NCBI GenBank assembly: GCA_004214065.1
Contig: SGZM01000005.1
Span: 1 to 55,883, forward strand
DNA length: 55,883 nucleotides
Direction of reading: 5' to 3'
Source of the DNA: Gammaproteobacteria bacterium
Lineage (GTDB): Bacteria; Pseudomonadota; Gammaproteobacteria; Magnimaribacterales; Magnimaribacteraceae
The notes beneath the pieces were generated by a model. It had not been told where the DNA came from. It saw nothing but the letters and a program-made list of their open reading frames with translations, and did not search any database. How positions within the stretch are numbered: position 1 is the first letter of the stretch; each line of letters begins with the position of its first letter. Made by a program: the position numbers and the translations under genes. Shown piece by piece: positions 43,851 to 52,863 of the stretch.

Positions 43851-45149
43851 ATGCAAAGAGAAGAAATACTTCCGTTATCAATAATTGTTCATATTGATAG
43901 GTTTTCTTTAAGTAAAGATCTGCAGTTAGAAGCACTCCAAGAATTCAAAGAGTTATGTTTATCTTCTGGCACAGAGGTTATGGCAGAAGTTTCTGGAAAA
44001 ATTGACAGACCTTCTCCTAACTTTTTTATTAAACAAGGCAAATTAGAAGAGATCAAAGAATTGGTCAGATCTCATAAGGCACATCTCGTTATATTTAATA
44101 ATGATTTAACTCCCTCTCAAGAGAGAAATTTAGAAAAATTCTTAGGGACAAGAGTTCTAGACCGAACTTCATTAATACTAGATATATTTGCAACAAGGGC
44201 TAGCAGTCATATTGGTAAGCTTCAGGTTGAATTAGCTCAACTCACTCATTTATCTACAAGACTGGTTAGAGGTTGGAGTCATTTAGAGAGACAAAAGGGC
44301 GGTATTGGTCTCAGAGGTCCAGGAGAGACGCAATTAGAGACAGATAGGAGACTTATAGGTCACAGAATTAAGAATCTAAAAAAGAGATTAGATAGAGCCC
44401 ATAATCAGAAAGAAGTAAATCGCTACGCAAGAAGAAAGGGGAAAGAGCAAGTAGTTGCCCTTGTTGGTTACACCAATGCAGGAAAAACTACTTTATTTAA
44501 TTACCTGACTCAAAATAACCTTTACGCAGCAGACAAGCCCTTTGCAACACTGGATTCAGTCACTAGAAGGAATGATATGCCTCAACTTAGGAATGTTTTA
44601 TTCTCAGATACAGTTGGGTTTATTTCTAACTTACCTACACAGCTTGTTGAATCCTTTAAAGCAACTTTAGATGATCTAAGTTCTGCAGATCTTCTCTTGC
44701 ATGTTGTAGATATCTCCGACAAAGATCATAGGTTTAAGGTCAATGAAGTGGATAAGATCCTTAAAGATTTAGGTTTATCAGAAAAACCATGCATCCGGGT
44801 AAACAATAAATGTGATAAATTAGACATCCTAGATTTAGAGGATCATTCAAAAAATAGTCATAATCAAATTTGGCTTTCTTCTATTACTCATGAAGGATTT
44901 GATAGCTTATTTGAAGCCATAAATTTTAATCTGAAAGGAAAAATTAATTCTAACTGGATTAGCTTAAGCTCAGACTTAGGTTGGCTCAGAGCTGAACTAT
45001 ATTCAACAGGAGGAGTCTTAGAAGAGAGAATATCTGAAGAAGGTCTGATAGAATTGCACCTTGAAAGTTATCAAAATGACCTCATAAAGTTATTAGATGT
45101 TGAAGGTTTCACCTTAATCAGTAATAAACAAACACAGGAAGCAATATAA
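43851..45149 (+). CDS. hflX: Ribosome-associated GTPase HflX
   Basis: GTPase that splits stalled or stress-damaged ribosomes. The 432-residue protein has the N-terminal HflX domain, the signature GGIGLRGPGETQLETDRR (~156-173), G1 GYTNAGKTTLFN (~202-213), the DTVGFI G3 and NKCD G4 motifs, and a C-terminal extension. Normally hfq lies between miaA and hflX in gammaproteobacteria; here they are 5 bp apart. Its stop abuts the hflK ATG. Confidence 0.96.
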   Translation: MQREEILPLSIIVHIDRFSLSKDLQLEALQEFKELCLSSGTEVMAEVSGKIDRPSPNFFIKQGKLEEIKELVRSHKAHLVIFNNDLTPSQERNLEKFLGTRVLDRTSLILDIFATRASSHIGKLQVELAQLTHLSTRLVRGWSHLERQKGGIGLRGPGETQLETDRRLIGHRIKNLKKRLDRAHNQKEVNRYARRKGKEQVVALVGYTNAGKTTLFNYLTQNNLYAADKPFATLDSVTRRNDMPQLRNVLFSDTVGFISNLPTQLVESFKATLDDLSSADLLLHVVDISDKDHRFKVNEVDKILKDLGLSEKPCIRVNNKCDKLDILDLEDHSKNSHNQIWLSSITHEGFDSLFEAINFNLKGKINSNWISLSSDLGWLRAELYSTGGVLEERISEEGLIELHLESYQNDLIKLLDVEGFTLISNKQTQEAI

Positions 45150-46280
45150 ATGTCTTGGAATGGAAACGATAATAAAGATCCGTGGGGAAGGAATGACACT
45201 CCTCCTGAGATCGATGAAGTAATTAAGAAAGTAAAAGAAAGAGTAGATTCAATTTTTGGTGGAGGCTCTTCTGGAGGCTCATCAGCTGGAGGCGGTTTTA
45301 CCAAGAAATCTGCATCTTTAGTATTCTTTGTTTTAGCTCTTGTCTATATAGGAGCTGGAATATATCAGGTTGAGGAAGCTGAGAGATCCGTAGTGCTTCG
45401 TTTTGGAGAATTCTCTGAAATAAAAGGCCCAGGATTAAGATGGAATCCTCCAATTGTAGACTCAGTAAGTGTAGTTGATGTAGTTCGAGTCAGGCCACAT
45501 AGACATGATGCCCTTATGTTAACTAAAGATGAGAATATCGTGGATGTAACGGTCTCTGTTCAATATCAAATAGCAGATCCAAAGAAATATGTCCTTGATA
45601 TAAGAGATGCAGATGCAAGCTTGGTTCAGGCAACTGAGAGTGCTTTAAGGCATGTAGTAGGCGGTTCGATTATGGATGATGCTTTGACTACTGGTCGTGA
45701 GTTGATAGCTCAAGAAGTTAAAACTAGGCTCCAAAGATATTTGAACAAATATAATACTGGACTTGAGGTTGTCATTGTAAATATTGAAGATTCTTCTCCT
45801 CCCAGACAGGTTCAAGAAGCGTTCGACGACGTTATTAAAGCGAGAGAAGATGAAGTTCGTGCAAGAAATGAAGCTGAGACTTATGCAAATGGTTTAGTGC
45901 CTGAAGCAAGAGGTCAGGCACAAAGAATGTTGCAAGATGCGGAAGCATATAAAGAGCAAGTTGTTTCAGAGGCTCAGGGAGATGCAACACGTTTCAACTT
46001 ATTGTTGGCTGAATATCAGAAAGCTCCTGACGTAACTCGTAATCGTCTTTATCTAGATTCGATCCAAGGCGTAATGTCGAACAGTACAAAAGTTATGATT
46101 GATGTAGAGGGTGGAAATAATATCCTTTATCTACCTCTCGATAAGATTGCGGAATCTGCAAGAGGCGTTGATAACTTAAATATACCGTCAAACTCATCAG
46201 GAAATGCTTCAATAAGCGACCTTACCAATCAGGTTATTGAAGAAATCAGAAGAAGAAATAGACAAGAGGAAAGAAGATAA
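45150..46280 (+). CDS. hflK: FtsH protease modulator HflK
   Basis: Membrane SPFH/prohibitin-domain protein forming, with HflC, the cage around FtsH. The 376-residue protein has a Gly-rich N-terminal segment typical of HflK (WGRNDTPPEID, GGGSSGG), one transmembrane helix (~55-71), then the SPFH domain (EEAERSVVLRFGEF, GPGLRWNPP) and a coiled-coil region (~230-290). Orientation with the bulk in the periplasm is family knowledge. Overlaps hflC by one base (TAATG). Confidence 0.95.
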   Translation: MSWNGNDNKDPWGRNDTPPEIDEVIKKVKERVDSIFGGGSSGGSSAGGGFTKKSASLVFFVLALVYIGAGIYQVEEAERSVVLRFGEFSEIKGPGLRWNPPIVDSVSVVDVVRVRPHRHDALMLTKDENIVDVTVSVQYQIADPKKYVLDIRDADASLVQATESALRHVVGGSIMDDALTTGRELIAQEVKTRLQRYLNKYNTGLEVVIVNIEDSSPPRQVQEAFDDVIKAREDEVRARNEAETYANGLVPEARGQAQRMLQDAEAYKEQVVSEAQGDATRFNLLLAEYQKAPDVTRNRLYLDSIQGVMSNSTKVMIDVEGGNNILYLPLDKIAESARGVDNLNIPSNSSGNASISDLTNQVIEEIRRRNRQEERR

Positions 46281-47155
46281 TGAAAGCACTTAGGACATTA
46301 ATTATTCCGGTTTTGGTAGTTACAGTGATTGCCATAAGCCAATCTGTATATGTAGTCAAAGAAACTGAAAGAGCAGTCAAATTAGAATTTGGTGCTGTAG
46401 TAGAGGCCGATGTTGAGCCAGGATTACATTTCAAAATTCCCATTGTTAATTCAGTAACAAAATTTGATGCCAGGATCCTTACATTAGACGCTGCCCCTCA
46501 AAGTTATTTAACGTCAGAGAAGAAGGCGCTTACAGTTGATTCCTTTGTTAAATGGAGGGTTAGTGATGTTGAGAAATACTATACAACCACAGGTGGTGAT
46601 GAGGAAAGGCTAAGAAGATTACTTATCCAAAGGGTTGATGCAGGTTTGAGGAATGAATTTGGTAGCCGTACGGTTAATGAAGTTGTCTCTGGAGAAAGGG
46701 ATGAGTTGATGGACAAATTAACTCTTCAGTTAAACTCGATAGCTCTAGACGAGCTTGGTGTAGAGGTAATAGATTTAAGAGTAAAGAAAATCGATCTTCC
46801 ACCTGAAGTTAGTGATTCCGTATATAACAGAATGAGAACTGAAAGAGAGCGACTGGCTAAAGAGCTAAGGGCTCAGGGAAACGAAGTCGCAGAAAAGATA
46901 AGAGCTACGGCAGATAAAGAAAAGACTATTATTCTGGCTGATGCTTATAGACAAGCAGAAGAAATCAAGGGTAATGGAGATGCTATTGCAACCTCTACTT
47001 ATGCTGATGCTTACTCAAAAGATCCGGAGTTTTATGACTTCACTAGAAGCTTGAAAGCTTATCAATCTACTTTCGGGAGTAAGTCAGATATTTTATTAAT
47101 TAATCCTGATAGTGATTTCTTTAAATATCTGGACGACTCTAAAGCTAAAGATTAA
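46280..47155 (+). CDS. hflC: FtsH protease modulator HflC
   Basis: Partner of HflK in the FtsH-regulating membrane complex. The 291-residue protein has one N-terminal helix (~5-23), the SPFH start VKETERAVKLEFGAVV, VEPGLHFKIPIVNSV, and a helical Arg/Glu/Ala-rich region (~190-240: RERLAKELRAQGNEVAEKI). Length is normal. Ends 3 bp before hisZ. Confidence 0.95.
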   Translation: MKALRTLIIPVLVVTVIAISQSVYVVKETERAVKLEFGAVVEADVEPGLHFKIPIVNSVTKFDARILTLDAAPQSYLTSEKKALTVDSFVKWRVSDVEKYYTTTGGDEERLRRLLIQRVDAGLRNEFGSRTVNEVVSGERDELMDKLTLQLNSIALDELGVEVIDLRVKKIDLPPEVSDSVYNRMRTERERLAKELRAQGNEVAEKIRATADKEKTIILADAYRQAEEIKGNGDAIATSTYADAYSKDPEFYDFTRSLKAYQSTFGSKSDILLINPDSDFFKYLDDSKAKD

Positions 47156-47158
47156 TAA

Positions 47159-48127
47159 ATGAGTTCCAAAATACGCTGGAGCTTACCTGATGGCGTAGAC
47201 GAGCTGCTTCCACCAAAAGCAATTGAGGTAGAAAGGTTAAGAAGGGAGTTAGTAGATAAGTACACCTCCTCAGGATATGAATTTATTATTCCTCCTCTAT
47301 TGGAATTATCTGAAACTATTGGAGGAGAAGCTCATGATGAAATTCAATCTCATGCTTTTAGCTTTAAAGACAATCTAACCGGAAAAAATCTTTCAATAAG
47401 ACCTGATATATCAGAGCAAGCATCAAGGATTGATGCTTATAGAATTCAATCCGATCAAGTGGTTAGGTTGTGTTATGCCGGAGAAGTTGTAAAGAGCAAG
47501 ACTTCCAAAGTTCTAAGATCTAGAACGACGATACAAGTAGGTGCAGAAATATTTGGAGACTCTTCTAGAGAATCTGAGTTAGAGAGTATCAATCTAATGT
47601 TAGAAAGCCTGAAGATTGCCGGAATAGATGATACTACCTTGAGTTTGGGTCATGCAGGATTCACTGCCTCTGTTCTAGAACCTTTTAAAGACCTAGGGAC
47701 CGAGGTATTCGCTAATATTGAATCAGCGATTTCAAAAAAGTCTAAATCTGATTTACAAACACTGATTCCTGAATCTCATAAGCAAAAGAATTCTTTAATA
47801 GATCTGTGTGATATGTATGGTCATAAAGAGATTCTAGATACAGCAAAAAATAGTTATTCTTTCATAGATACTACTCAAGAGTATATGGACAACCTAGAAT
47901 TCATAGTTTCAGAGATTGAGGCAAAAAGAAATTTAAAATTACATATTGATCTTGGAGAGATCCAGGGTTTTAAATATCATAATGGAATTGTTTTCTCAGC
48001 CTACACAAGTTCTGCTGGGTATGTATTAGCTAAAGGCGGTAGGTATGATGGCCTTAGAAAGTCTTCAGATGAAGACAGACCTGCAGTAGGTTTTGATCTG
48101 GATTTAATAGCAGTATCTAACTTATAG
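47159..48127 (+). CDS. hisZ: ATP phosphoribosyltransferase regulatory subunit HisZ
   Basis: A histidyl-tRNA-synthetase-like protein lacking the anticodon domain, the regulatory partner of short-form HisG in histidine synthesis. Class II motifs include PDGVDELLPPKA, a motif-2-like RSRTTIQVGAEIFG and LAKGGRYDGLRKSSDEDRPAVGFD near the end. At 322 residues it is shorter than the usual ~380-400 for HisZ, ending soon after the motif-3 region. Position between hflC and purA is where hisZ sits in many gammaproteobacteria. No hisG is in the window. Confidence 0.88.
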   Translation: MSSKIRWSLPDGVDELLPPKAIEVERLRRELVDKYTSSGYEFIIPPLLELSETIGGEAHDEIQSHAFSFKDNLTGKNLSIRPDISEQASRIDAYRIQSDQVVRLCYAGEVVKSKTSKVLRSRTTIQVGAEIFGDSSRESELESINLMLESLKIAGIDDTTLSLGHAGFTASVLEPFKDLGTEVFANIESAISKKSKSDLQTLIPESHKQKNSLIDLCDMYGHKEILDTAKNSYSFIDTTQEYMDNLEFIVSEIEAKRNLKLHIDLGEIQGFKYHNGIVFSAYTSSAGYVLAKGGRYDGLRKSSDEDRPAVGFDLDLIAVSNL

Positions 48128-48137
48128 GAAATAAATA

Positions 48138-49415
48138 ATGAAACAAAATATTTCTTTATTAGGCCTCCAGTGGGGGGATGAAGGAAAGGGCAAGGTTGTA
48201 GATAACCTGGCAAACGATCTTGATGCCGCCGTAAGATACCAAGGTGGACATAATGCGGGTCATACATTAATTGTTAATGGCAAGAAAATAGTATTTCATC
48301 TTCTCCCTTCAGCGATTTGCCACGAAAATATCAAGTGCTATGTCGGAAGAGGGGTTGTCGTAAGTCTTGAAGCTCTCTTCTCCGAAATTGCGGAAGCAAA
48401 GGAAGTTCTTGGTAGTATAGAAAATAGATTAGTTATAAGTCCGGCTTGCAGTCTTATACAGCCTTACCATATCCAGCTTGATCAACTTAGAGAGCAGTCT
48501 AATAATTTAACTAAAATTGGAACAACTGGTAGAGGTATCGGTACCTCCTACGAAGATAAAGTTGGAAGAAGATCTATTCGAATTGCTGATCTTTATAATG
48601 AAGAAAAGCTCAGAGATAAATTAGAACAATCTTTAGAATTTTATAACTCAATCTTTAAATACTCCTTCGGAGCCCCAGAGATAGATTTAAATGAACTTTA
48701 TGAGATTAATTTGGAACATGCAGAGCTACTAAAGCCCTACGTAGGTAATGTAATAGAAGAAATTAGAGAATTACAAAACAATAACAAAAAGATCCTTTTC
48801 GAAGGAGCACAAGGGGCTTTGTTAGATGTTAGTTTGGGCACTTATCCATTTGTTACTTCAAGTAATCTAATTGGTGGAGTCTCTGCAGGTACGGGTATAA
48901 GTCCGTCTGATATTGATTACACTATAGGTATTACAAAAGCTTATACGACGAGAGTTGGAGAGGGACCTTTTCCAACTGAATTATTTGATGAAACAGGAAC
49001 CTACCTCGCTGAAAAAGGTGGAGAAGTTGGAGCAACAACTGGTAGACCTAGAAGGTGTGGCTGGTTAGATGGTTTTCTACTTTCTAATATGGTTAAGGTT
49101 AGCGGTGTAGATGGTCTTTGTTTAACAAAGATAGATGTTCTAGATGGACTGGAGAAGATAAAGATTTCTACTGAATATAAAAGTCAACATACATCTGGAT
49201 CTCTTATTGAAACTATGGATCTTGAAGAAGTCGAGCCAGTTTATATAGAGTTAGACGGATGGACTGACCCCACCTCAGGCAAGACTTCCTTTAATGAGTT
49301 AAATGAAAATGCTAAATCGTTTATAGAAAAAATCGAAGAAATTGCAGGGGTTCCTGTTATCATGATTTCAACTGGCCCAAAAAGAGAAGATACTATAATT
49401 AGAGAAAAAATTTGA
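48138..49415 (+). CDS. purA: Adenylosuccinate synthetase
   Basis: Joins IMP and aspartate with GTP in AMP synthesis. The 425-residue protein begins with the invariant GLQWGDEGKGKVVD (P-loop-like, 8-21) and GGHNAGHT; further motifs TTGRGIGTSYEDK, FEGAQGALLDVSLGTYPFVTSS and GEGPFPTEL are intact. Standard length. GGAAATAA before the ATG is a weak ribosome site; hisZ ends 10 bp upstream, so it belongs to the hfl operon run. Confidence 0.97.
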   Translation: MKQNISLLGLQWGDEGKGKVVDNLANDLDAAVRYQGGHNAGHTLIVNGKKIVFHLLPSAICHENIKCYVGRGVVVSLEALFSEIAEAKEVLGSIENRLVISPACSLIQPYHIQLDQLREQSNNLTKIGTTGRGIGTSYEDKVGRRSIRIADLYNEEKLRDKLEQSLEFYNSIFKYSFGAPEIDLNELYEINLEHAELLKPYVGNVIEEIRELQNNNKKILFEGAQGALLDVSLGTYPFVTSSNLIGGVSAGTGISPSDIDYTIGITKAYTTRVGEGPFPTELFDETGTYLAEKGGEVGATTGRPRRCGWLDGFLLSNMVKVSGVDGLCLTKIDVLDGLEKIKISTEYKSQHTSGSLIETMDLEEVEPVYIELDGWTDPTSGKTSFNELNENAKSFIEKIEEIAGVPVIMISTGPKREDTIIREKI

Positions 49416-49416
49416 T

Positions 49417-49797
49417 ATGAAATATTTTATTGCATTAGCTTTAACCGCTTCCAATCTCCTTTTGTCTGATGAGAAGGTTTTTCAAGAGGGTGACACCTTT
49501 GAGGCAAGAAAATTTGAAGCTATAACTCTTTATTTTTATAGAGCTGATGCAACAAGACTCGATACTGCAAGAGACTTTGCCTTTTCTTTAAATGATTTTA
49601 TAGACTATGCAGCTATTGACCAAAGAGACCTTTACAAAATTAGGAGAGGAGATACTTTCAAAATCACAGAAAGCTTTAAAAATGGAGATATCTTTCAAGT
49701 CAATTTAGATAGCAAAAAAAGTAAAAGAGAAAAATATTTTGTTCTCTCAGAAGATTTAGATAATAGATTTCTTACTCGGATAAACAAAGAATCCTAA
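49417..49797 (+). CDS. Small exported protein of unknown function
   Basis: A 126-residue protein with a short N-terminal hydrophobic segment (~2-16, YFIALALTASNLLL) that looks like a signal peptide, followed by an acidic/basic mixed region without cysteines or recognised motifs. Repeated FEARKFEAITLYFYR and FKNGDIFQVNL strands suggest a small beta-rich domain. It starts 1 bp after purA and ends 7 bp before the DUF3604 gene, so it is likely co-transcribed with both. I do not recognise the family. Confidence 0.6.
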   Translation: MKYFIALALTASNLLLSDEKVFQEGDTFEARKFEAITLYFYRADATRLDTARDFAFSLNDFIDYAAIDQRDLYKIRRGDTFKITESFKNGDIFQVNLDSKKSKREKYFVLSEDLDNRFLTRINKES

Positions 49798-49804
49798 TTT
49801 TTTT

Positions 49805-52003
49805 ATGACACGCTATTTACAAATAGCATTTAAAGTTTTTTTAATCTTCTTATTCCCTTTTGTTGTACTATTTTTAGCTCTCTTTTTCGACTTCTTTGGA
49901 AAGCATCAGGATTTAGGAAAAATAGAGCTAATTCAAGCACCCTACTATAATTCTGTTGTTGAAAGCTCTTCAGACAAGAAAATCTTATTTGGAGACCTTC
50001 ATGTTCATACCACTTACTCTCTCGATGCTTTTGTTGGTAATCTACCAATCTTAGAAGGTGAAGGCGCTCATCCTGTCGCTGACGCCTGTAATTTTGCTAG
50101 ATTCTGTGCCAATCTAGATTTTTTTTCCGTTACTGACCACGCAGAATTCCTAACCAAAAGAGAATGGGACGAGACTATAGAGTCACTAAGAAATTGTTCT
50201 TTAGTTTCGGAAGAGAAAGATGAGGAGGAAATAATTCCTTTAGCTGGCTGGGAGTGGACTCAGACAAGTTTAAATCCCGAAGAACATTATGGGCATAAGA
50301 ATGTTATCTTAAAACCACTACAGGGGAGTCTTCCAGCCCGTCCTATAGGTGCACCCGACCATAAATTTTTTAAAAGTATAGTTGATGCTCCAATATATGC
50401 TTTGTATGGAGCTCTTTTGTATGACTATGAAAACATGTCTAGTTATTTCAATTACAGACAAAGACAATTAATTCTTCGAAACTTAGAATACTGTGACGAA
50501 AATAAACACGTCACCGAACTACCTTTAGACTGTCTTGAAAGGGCTGAAAAGCCTTCAGACTTATATAGAAAGTTAGATGAGTGGGGCATGGATTCGTTGG
50601 TTATTCCTCATGGTTCAGCCTGGGGAAATACTTCACCTCCAATGGCAAGTTGGCGAAACCAATTAAACAGTTCAGAACACAATGAAAAATATCAAAACTT
50701 AGTAGAAATATTTTCTGGTCATGGAAATTCTGAGGAATATCGTGCTTGGGAGGCTTTTAGAGAAATTAATGGAGAATATGTTTGCCCATCCCCCACAGAA
50801 AATTATATCCCTGATTGTTTTCAGGCTGGAGAAATTATTAAAGAACGGTGCAGGGTTTCAGCAGGAAGTGAAGAAGTATGTAATATGAAGGCTAAAGAGG
50901 CACGACATAATTTTACTCAATCTAATCCCTTTGGCTTACTTACGATACCTAACCAAATGCCACATGAATGGTTAGAGAGTGGACAGTGTAAAGACTGTTA
51001 TCTGCCAGCTTTTGAATATAGACCAAGATCTTCGGTCCAGTATGCTTTAGCTTTAAGAAACTTTACTGACAGGAATTCTAAACCTTTTAGATTTGGTTTT
51101 ATTGGTTCAAGTGATAATCACTCTTCAAGGCCGGGCACTGGATATAAAGAAGTTAACAGAGTGCTAAATACAGACTCCAGATATAAATCATCCAGCCCCA
51201 TACTTAATCCACCTAAATCATCTAAAGAATATGCTATTCCTAGCTCTCAAGAGATTAATCTTGAGCAAATGTTAGATAGGACAAAACCAAGCCAAGGCGA
51301 AAGGGTAGCTTCTTTCTTATATACGGGCGGATTAATTGCTAGTCACGTTTCAAAGAAAAATAGAGATGAATTGTGGAAATCCTTAAATAATCGAGAGGTT
51401 TATGCTACGAGCGGCGAAAGGATTTTATTGTGGTTTGATTTAATAAATCATCCGTCGGGAGAAATAAAACCTATGGGAAGTGAGTTTATTATGCCTGATA
51501 ATCCTCAGTTTCAAGTCAGAGCATTGGGTTCTCAAAAGCAAATACCTGGATGCAATATCACGGATAAGAATAATCTGGATCTGATTCATCAAATTTGTAA
51601 TGGAGAATGCTTCAATCCAATTGATGAAAGAAATAATATTACAAGGATAGAAGTAGTCAGAATAAGACCTCAAAGCTATCCAAATGAACCTATTGAAAAA
51701 TTAATTGAAGATCCTTGGCTGGTATTGCCATGTGAACCTTCCCAAGAAGGTTGCGAAGTAAAGTTTGAAGATACCAAATATCTAGAAGCAAATAGAGAGG
51801 TTATCTATTACGTAAGGGCCATTCAAGAGCCTTCTCTAGCAATAGGTGCTGCGAATTTAGCATGTGATAGAGATGATTCAGGAAAATGCACTAAAGTAAA
51901 TCTTTGTGGAGATGTAGAAGGTCAAGGCGAGGGGGATTGTTTATCTGAAAATGAAGAGCGAGCTTGGTCTTCCCCCATTTTTGTTAAATTTTCTGGAAAT
52001 TAG
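49805..52003 (+). CDS. DUF3604 family protein (PHP-like metal-binding)
   Basis: A 732-residue protein with an N-terminal membrane anchor or signal (~8-30) and the DUF3604 body outside the cytoplasm. PHP-type metal-site motifs are visible: FGDLHVHTTYS (Asp64, His66, His68), SVTDHAEFL (Asp111, His112), VIPHGSAWGN and IGSSDNHSSRPGTG. Many cysteines in the last third and near CRVSAGSEEVC suggest disulfides, in line with export. The family is unassigned; hydrolysis of a phosphoester or amide is a guess from the PHP-like site. The end overlaps convergent nusB by 20 bp. Confidence 0.85.
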   Translation: MTRYLQIAFKVFLIFLFPFVVLFLALFFDFFGKHQDLGKIELIQAPYYNSVVESSSDKKILFGDLHVHTTYSLDAFVGNLPILEGEGAHPVADACNFARFCANLDFFSVTDHAEFLTKREWDETIESLRNCSLVSEEKDEEEIIPLAGWEWTQTSLNPEEHYGHKNVILKPLQGSLPARPIGAPDHKFFKSIVDAPIYALYGALLYDYENMSSYFNYRQRQLILRNLEYCDENKHVTELPLDCLERAEKPSDLYRKLDEWGMDSLVIPHGSAWGNTSPPMASWRNQLNSSEHNEKYQNLVEIFSGHGNSEEYRAWEAFREINGEYVCPSPTENYIPDCFQAGEIIKERCRVSAGSEEVCNMKAKEARHNFTQSNPFGLLTIPNQMPHEWLESGQCKDCYLPAFEYRPRSSVQYALALRNFTDRNSKPFRFGFIGSSDNHSSRPGTGYKEVNRVLNTDSRYKSSSPILNPPKSSKEYAIPSSQEINLEQMLDRTKPSQGERVASFLYTGGLIASHVSKKNRDELWKSLNNREVYATSGERILLWFDLINHPSGEIKPMGSEFIMPDNPQFQVRALGSQKQIPGCNITDKNNLDLIHQICNGECFNPIDERNNITRIEVVRIRPQSYPNEPIEKLIEDPWLVLPCEPSQEGCEVKFEDTKYLEANREVIYYVRAIQEPSLAIGAANLACDRDDSGKCTKVNLCGDVEGQGEGDCLSENEERAWSSPIFVKFSGN

Positions 52004-52391
52004 ATTTATACATCTTATCCAGTACAGCATTAACGTACTTATGGCCATCTACAGAACCATATTTTTTAGTTAACCTTATACTTTCATTGATAATGATAGG
52101 CGCATCTGTGTCTGTAAAAAGCATTTCATATGCGGCAAGTCTCAATGTATTTCTTTCAATAGGATCTAAAGAAGGAAGGCTTCTTTCCATAAAGTTAGAA
52201 AGAGTTTCGTCAATAGCTTCTTTAGAAGATATAACTCCATTAAGTAAATCTTTAAAGTGTGGGTATTTACTTTGAAGAGATAAGTCTTTGAGTATATCTC
52301 TTACATCCGAACCCGAGATCTCTATTTCATAAAGGCTCTGAAGAACTTTATCTCTAGATCTAACAGGAGATGTGTCTTTTTTTGATTTCAT
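51984..52391 (-). CDS. nusB: Transcription antitermination factor NusB
   Basis: All-helical RNA-binding factor that with NusE binds boxA in rRNA leaders. The 135-residue protein has the N-terminal SRDKVLQSLYEIE arginine-rich helix and the signature LPSLDPIERNTLRLAAYEML and INESIRLTKKYG near the C terminus. Last gene of the nrdR-rib-nusB run, 3 bp after ribH; in Pseudomonas thiL would follow, but here the convergent DUF3604 gene does, overlapping by 20 bp. Confidence 0.94.
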   Translation of the reverse strand: MKSKKDTSPVRSRDKVLQSLYEIEISGSDVRDILKDLSLQSKYPHFKDLLNGVISSKEAIDETLSNFMERSLPSLDPIERNTLRLAAYEMLFTDTDAPIIINESIRLTKKYGSVDGHKYVNAVLDKMYKSNFQKI

Positions 52392-52394
52392 TAA

Positions 52395-52859
52395 TCAATC
52401 AAGCACACTGACCATATTCATTGCACTTAGAGCAAACTCTTTTCCTTTATTCATTTTATCTGGATTAGATCTTTCTATAGCTTGTTCAATGGTATTTGTG
52501 GTCAGAACCCCGCAAATAATTGGTACATTAGTTTTTAAAGCTACAGTTTGCAGTCCCTCAATACAGGCATTAGAAATAAAATCAAAATGAGGTGTATCTC
52601 CCTGAATAATTGCACCTAAAGAAATAACCGAAGAGACTGATTCATTTTCCGCAATAGACTGAGTGGCTAGAGGTAATTCAAATGCACCAGGTACTTCTTT
52701 TATAATTATATTTTTTTCCTCTACTCCTTGGCTAAGAAGTTCTTTCTGAGTTTCCTCTAAAAGATCTTGAACTATAACCGCATTCCATGATGTAAAAACA
52801 ATCCCGTAGGTTGCTTTTTTAGCTTTATCAGATATCTCTTTAATTTCTAGCCCTTTCAT
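52395..52859 (-). CDS. ribH: 6,7-dimethyl-8-ribityllumazine synthase
   Basis: Condenses aminoribitylaminouracil with dihydroxybutanone phosphate in riboflavin synthesis. The 154-residue protein has the substrate-binding TSWNAVIVQDLLE (~23-35), VPGAFELPLATQ and GAIIQGDTPHFDFIS (catalytic His) motifs. Standard length; 4 bp after ribBA. Confidence 0.96.
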   Translation of the reverse strand: MKGLEIKEISDKAKKATYGIVFTSWNAVIVQDLLEETQKELLSQGVEEKNIIIKEVPGAFELPLATQSIAENESVSSVISLGAIIQGDTPHFDFISNACIEGLQTVALKTNVPIICGVLTTNTIEQAIERSNPDKMNKGKEFALSAMNMVSVLD

Positions 52860-52863
52860 GAAT

